From assembly GCF_905163445.1 (NCBI RefSeq), contig NC_053182.1, positions 7,192,001 to 7,256,000 on the forward strand: a stretch of 64,000 nucleotides of DNA, given 5' to 3'. A program made the position numbers and the translations under genes. The stretch's first letter is position 1, and the number at the start of each line of letters is the position of its first letter. Of the stretch, positions 58,701 to 64,000 are shown in pieces. Origin of the DNA: Pararge aegeria (lineage: Eukaryota > Arthropoda > Insecta > Lepidoptera > Nymphalidae). The notes under the pieces are model-generated. The model was not told where the DNA came from, ran no database searches, and was given only the letters and a program-made list of their open reading frames with translations.

Positions 58701-61700
58701 CGAACCATACTTGTCACGTAGGCCAAGTCTGCGTTAACCTGCAATAATAAAGAATAATTTTAAATTTTACTTACATACTTTTCTGTATTCACTTTTTAAA
58801 ACATTTTGACAAGTTTTTATATTCGACGGCCGATTGGCGCAGTGGGCAGCAACCCTGGTTTCTGTGCCCAAGGATGTGGGTTCGATTCACACAACTGTAA
58901 TGTTTGTGTGATGAACATGAATGCTTTCCTGTGTCTGGGTGTTTATCTGTATATTATAAGTATTTATTTGTATTACTCATTAAAAAATAAATAAATATAC
59001 TACGACCCATACACACATTGCCATCTAGCCCCAAAGTAAGTGTAGCTTGTGTACCAATATGTCTAAAGAATATTGTTAGATGTGTCATGTGTGTATTGTA
59101 GTATATTTATATGATAAACATAGCTCAGGTTTACAGCAATGACTTTGACATGATAATGATAAGATGTTACTTATTTATAGTTTAATATTTTACACGATAA
59201 ATAGGTAAACACGTTAACGCTTTTGGTTGTGGTTTAGTTTACTATTTCCGGCTGAAATATTATTTTTTATTATTACTGGTAAAAAATATAGTCTATGTTA
59301 CTACGGGATAAAATACAATGTGTAAATGAAAACCGAAATAATACTTCAGAGGCTTTAGAAGTACATTATTTACTGTTACTGAGACTTATCTGTGAAACCG
59401 AAACGCTCATAGTTTTGAAGTATGGTTTACTCAAATTGCCATAGTTTTCACTGAAACAAATCAGATATAAAACCCTAACATCACATGCAAAAGTAAAATC
59501 AAGTAACTCTTGTCACTTTATTAGGTATGCGTACCACGTAAGGTAGGTACTATGCACGTGTCGGTCATTTATCTGCTATAGGGTTGTCATAAGTAAACAC
59601 TTATAATGTTTTGAATTAGTTTGTATGGAGAAATAAATGTGCTTCTTTCGATTTAACATTTTTACAGGATGATTCCTTATGAAATATACTTATGCATCCT
59701 GCAACAGTATTTCGTAATTCAGTTACACGTTGTAAATTTCTAAAGAAGGAAGAATTATTAATAGGTTATTACATTATTACAAATAAACCAATCTTTCGTT
59801 ACAATAACATAAATAATATTAACATAAATTTACTTACCATCCCCTTTTGTATGCAGTCTTTCCATTGGGTTCTTAGAGCATAATACTCATTCGCTTTCTT
59901 TTTAATATAATCCATTCTTTCTTTACCGGTCATTCCATCGGGGTAAACATTTAAAATATGCTTCCAGACAACTTTACTGCGAAATAAAATCGTAGAGATG
60001 TAGAAAAAAAATATCATCACGCATTAAGGTATCTGACATTGCAAATGCAATAATTGCTTTTCAGTCAATCAATTAATATACTATAACAGTCCACTGCTGG
60101 ACCAAAGGCTCACAATTCTGCGCCAGGCGTAACTTTATTAAAAGAAATAATTATGAACGAAAAGAAGAAGGCAAATTAAAATTAAGAGCTTTATATAGCA
60201 TAGAGGGTGCCATAACTAAGCAAGAAAATTCTGTAAATAATGATTCTAGTATGTATGTATATATATATCATTGAATCTTATCGGAAACAGCTCCAGCGAT
60301 TTTCATGAAATTTAGTATACGAGGGGGCTTGGGGGCCATAAATCGATCTAGCCACGTTTCATTTTTAGAATACGTTATTTTATCCGTGTTTTCTGGCAAT
60401 AAAAAACTACTACAATATTATAAGAATAGGAAGGTAAAATTCGCAAAGCAAGCAAATTCAAGCAAAGCTTGGTCACCCCGATGCTATAATATTATTTACC
60501 GTAAACTGGGTTCAATGCCACCACAATATATAACTTCTCTCAGTTTAGATGTGTTGTTAATTTGTCCAACTGCATCTAAGAATGCTCTGAATTCAATGTC
60601 ACTTAGTGGTGGCCGAGGTGGAGTATTAGGATCGTCATAGAGATTAAGTGCTCTAGAAAACATGTTAAATGTTTTTTCAACCTGGAAAAAATAATTACAA
60701 GTCACTCCATGATAAAAGACGACCAATTATGTTCATTAATAATTCAAGAAAGTTTTTTTTTTTAAATAAACAATAGTTTTTTTAAAAATTATTTTCAATA
60801 TATTTATTCATATAAAGTGTTGATGTTGACAATGTGAAACACGGATTTAACCGGGCTGTAAAGTAATAAATAATTCAATATCTACAGAATTGACAGGTGA
60901 GTATAATTGAATGCATCTTCAATAAAACAAAAGTTTAAATTAATTTTGGTTTAAAAAATGTGTGTATTGACAATGTTGCATTTTAGGTCACATTTTATAT
61001 AATAATAATTATATAGCATACAAGATTCCCGGCAAGACTGTGAACATGACAACATTTACGCACAGGTTAAAATGAAATACCAACAAGGAACAAAGTGCAG
61101 ATTTCTACTGAGAATCAAGACCTGCAAAACATGACCTAGTTCAATCAATTTGCTAACAGTATAGGTTATTTAATAAAGATACATATATATGTATCACCTG
61201 GTTCATAATTAGCCCCTGAAAACCACTCTGTGTTTCCTGCTTTTCAACTTGTACTGGTTGATACACTGTGGGTTGTTCTTTGTTGTTCTGGCTGACAGGG
61301 GCAGATGGAATAGTAGGTGGCTCCCAGTCTTCAGAAGCCTCAGCAAAAGGTCTCATATCTACTTTCAGCTGCACACATGGTTCCGATCTTTGAGTTTGAG
61401 CTATATTATGAGCCCTATGAAAAAAATTATGTGTAAACTTTAGGCCTTTCTTTAAAAAACGTTAAAGGGAAACTTATTAGTATTTAAAGTGTAGAGGCAC
61501 ATAAGGGAATGATACTTTGTAGCATGTTTGGCATTATTGTAAGTATTATAAAATAATAACTATTAAAGTAATTATATTTTGTTTTGATTATAAAAATATA
61601 AAATAATAAAGTATATGTTAGTTCATTTTATATTAGCAATGTAGGCTCACAAATATAACTTTTTGATTAGCACACAATGCTCATGACATGGCAAGGCAAT

Positions 61701-63281
61701 GGTGCAAGCAATCTGTTCTCCCACTACCCTGCATATGGTACCTCATATCATGGAATAGCTTCATCCTTCCAGAGTAAGCAGAAACCAGAAAGAATCTGTG
61801 ACCACTCAGCAAAAATAACATTATGGTTTTACTATGTGGCTCGCCACATGATGCCACTAACTATATCTGTTGGCTTCAGTTAAATTGGTCGGTTTTAAAG
61901 ACCAACATCACATCAGTTAACTTTAGAAACTATTTACCAGAAACTCAAAATTAAAAAGTAATGCATTGCAGCACTGTGTGGCTAACCTTGTGTGCATGAG
62001 CGTAAAAATTGCTATAGCAAACATTGCAAAATTGCCTTTCTGTATTAAACAATTAGTCACTAACTATAATTTTAATTTTTATTCTATTACAAGTTAGCCT
62101 TTGACGGAAATCTCACCTGGTGGTATGTGAAGATTCATTCTAGTTAGGAGTTTGGCAGTCGTATTATATAGGTTTCTATGCTACATTGTACCGGAACACC
62201 AAAATACTTAGTGGCATGTCTATGTTGGGGTGGTAACTTAACACAGCCAATTTATCACCAGACAACTTACTTGAGAAAAGCAGCATCCAAATCCCAATCG
62301 GACAGTAAAGGCAAATAAATCTCTTGTCCATAATCATCAACAGTTCTGTATGAGAGAGTGAAGTCAGATTTAATATCAAAAGCTTTCACTAAAATGCTTT
62401 GTAATACTTCCAGGGAAGTTATCTGGGGGTCCACTGAAAACTTCCTCAATTCGGGTTGCAGTTTCCCTTCACATTTCTGTAAATATCAAATTAGAAACAT
62501 GTAATAATCTCTCTTATAAATAATAAATGCAAGAGTTTGTCTGTTTTATTCTTTGTTTGTTGCCACAGTTTAGTTCACCAATCTAGACAAAATTATGAAC
62601 AGCAGCAGATAGCAATACTAGAATTGTCCAAGAGATTTTTTTATCAAATAGTCCTTAACTGCAATCTCACCTGATGGTGCATTATCACTTAGACAATATA
62701 TATCCAACACAGTCTAAGATGGTAGAAGGCTAACCTGTATGGCATGGGGTATGGCAGTTAGATTATTGGTTTTTAAGTAAGTACTTTATACTTATATTAT
62801 ATATTATATATGTATTGAGATAGAATGCATCCTATTACTTTCTAGCTTCAGAAAATAAACTCTAAATCCTAAATAAATGTGGTAGGCAGTTAGGAAAGGA
62901 TGTGATTTTTATAACGAAAACTCAAATATTATGTAAATAGTAAACATCCTTGTTTTAATGCAAACATAATATTTTGTCTTCTTACTAATAATGTATCATC
63001 TTCTTTACTTGATACCAAAATACTTAAGAAGAGTTACAGGCTGCTTAAAATCACGTTGCGTACTTATGGAGCTGAGCAAAGGAACTATTAGCCAAAGCAG
63101 GCAATGCGTCGCCTTGGGACGGCTTATACATATTATGTGCGAATGAAAAGTTATTTATGGAAAACTTACTTTTTACGTTGTATAGAACGTTATTATACTA
63201 ATAAAATGAGTTTTGAGAACAATTTATAACAATGCAAACCTTGACTTTCACCCGAACTGCTTCTTTGCTGTAGCCAAACAT
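55756..63281 (-). CDS. TBC1D25: TBC1 domain family member 25 (Rab GTPase-activating protein)
   Basis: RabGAP of the OATL1 type; the mammalian protein inactivates Rab33B on autophagosomes. Exons: 63281-63240, 62476-62271, 61414-61198, 60681-60500, 59976-59838, 58738-58608, 58066-55756, in phase for 1075 residues (human about 688). The 14-codon first exon MFGYSKEAVRVKVK joins KCEGKLQPELRKFSVDPQIT exactly as in human. Residues 7-85 form the N-terminal PB1-like domain. The TBC domain starts at about residue 205 (GGIEPSLRKVVWKHILNVYP). The arginine finger is R280 in VRKDVLR and the glutamine finger Q318 in VSYCQGMSD. The domain is then split by a Ser/Thr-rich insert of about 400 residues before GGGNPFLMYLCLTVLLQHRD and YNELAMHFDKMVRKHN. 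The insert is encoded within one 2.3-kb exon and is much longer than in vertebrates. Confidence 0.95.
58308..58486 (+). mobile_element. tRNA-like SINE, copy 7 (body and tail)
   Basis: Lacks the tRNA-like head. It starts near 'gatgaacatgaatgtttctcaatgt' and ends 'tgtgtgtattgtcgtagtatatatatttatttt'. TBC1D25 intron. Confidence 0.78.
58825..59080 (+). mobile_element. tRNA-like SINE copy 8 with inverted partial copy
   Basis: 58825-58984 is a plus-strand head and body (box-A-like 'ggcgcagtgggcagcaaccc', box-B-like 'gggttcgattcac'). From 58985 the sequence turns into the reverse complement of the tail ('aaataaataaatatactacgac ... ctagccccaaagtaag'). Two copies therefore meet tail to tail, or one is partly inverted. 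TBC1D25 intron. Confidence 0.75.
62090..62240 (+). mobile_element. Dispersed repeat ('gacggaaatctcacctggtggta' family)
   Basis: Contains 'tttgacggaaatctcacctggtggtatgtga' and 'ctacattgtaccggaacacc'. Relatives lie at about 3990-4190, 9930-10090, 13245-13370, 31190-31330, 33780-33930 and 62650-62770. TBC1D25 intron. Confidence 0.55.
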
Positions 63282-63524
63282 ATTTTCACATTACTATCGA
63301 AACTGCTGTCTATTCTTGTTTACGATTTCATGAAATTAAATACCCATTTTTATCTGAATACATGCAGAAAAATAATTTGTATCACTTCGAGGCAATATTT
63401 ACTACTGCTTCTTTATTACACATAGAAAAATGAATTCAATTGATCAACAAATATTGACACTTATGACTTAACTGAAGGTTTGACAGCACCTTCCAGTTAT
63501 TCTTTATATATCTTTATATATGAC

Positions 63525-63680
63525 GGCGCGTCAAAGTTTAGAGTGAATACGGCCTGTCAAAGTCACTCTAGCGGAGCGTCGCGTTTATGGTAGCGGGGAA
63601 AAGGATCGCCATCTTGTTTTTCTCGAGAGGCGGGAAGAACCAGCGCGCCGTTTTTGCGACGAATCGCTGTTTGTTAACTT
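63525..63680 (-). promoter_or_regulatory. GC-rich promoter-like patch upstream of TBC1D25
   Basis: A local rise in GC and CpG in an AT-rich setting, about 250-400 bases upstream of the TBC1D25 start codon. On the minus strand it contains 'caagatggcgatcc', which resembles a YY1-type motif near transcription starts, and a 14-codon upstream frame starting at that ATG (MAILFPATINATLR, then stop). The start site itself is not visible. The rest of 63282-64000 holds nothing I can assign. Confidence 0.4.
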
Positions 63681-64000
63681 AAACAAATTATTTTATGATA
63701 GTCTTTATTGAAATACTGATAATTAGTAATATAGATTGAAATAATTATTATTGTGATATAATACATACTAGAGGAATATAATAATTTTGTGTTTGTACTG
63801 ACTTGTGTTGTTATTTTAAAAGAAGAGTTGTTAATTTACAATAAGTTAAGAAATGAGTTTAGAAGAAGGCCCTTCTGCGCTTTTATATATATATCTCTAT
63901 GTTTACTCCTAGCTACGAGCTTTATGATCCTAATAATTGTCAATTAAAAAAAATTTAAAGTTATGAGAAACTGATTGAAAACTTGTTTAAAACAAATATA

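Overview
The window is animal (insect) nuclear DNA, almost certainly from a butterfly or moth. It is AT-rich, with compact GT-AG exons scattered through long introns. It is littered with short interspersed repeats of lepidopteran type: a tRNA-like SINE, small hAT-type MITEs and 3' tails of LINEs. The protein genes are ordinary conserved animal genes whose exons join in phase. No bacterial operon, CRISPR array or prophage is present. The exact species cannot be read from the sequence.

Layout: 165-1080 is a degenerate minisatellite of about 44 bp. 1081-4437 holds only transposon remnants and a pair of near-perfect hairpins. 4708-15702 (minus) is a centromere protein I (CENP-I/Mis6) gene; twelve exons are placed and one near its 3' end is unresolved. 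17536-24604 (plus) is an EMSY-like gene with an N-terminal ENT domain; its CENP-I neighbour is head-to-head, about 1.8 kb away. 24605-33377 is AT-rich and apparently non-coding, apart from a possible alternative last exon of EMSY. 33378-44000 (minus) is mitochondrial aspartate aminotransferase (GOT2), nine exons, 431 residues. 46764-51648 (plus) is GHITM/TMBIM5, seven coding exons, 331 residues. 55756-63281 (minus) is TBC1D25, seven exons, 1075 residues. The last 0.7 kb carries a small GC-rich promoter-like patch.

The genes are not a functional cluster. CENP-I belongs to the inner kinetochore, EMSY to chromatin repression, GOT2 and GHITM to mitochondria (malate-aspartate shuttle; inner-membrane Bax-inhibitor family), and TBC1D25 to Rab inactivation in autophagy. 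Exon junctions were worked out by hand from splice signals, reading phase and remembered family alignments, so single-base boundaries should be treated as predictions.

The most interesting items are: a CENP-I gene in an order reported to lack the centromeric histone CenH3; an unexplained 400-base coding-like block inside that gene; a hAT MITE family whose 8-bp target duplications are directly visible; tandem pairs of near-perfect short-loop hairpins; an interleaved inverted-repeat element at 45.7 kb; and a duplicated segment inside the GOT2 introns.
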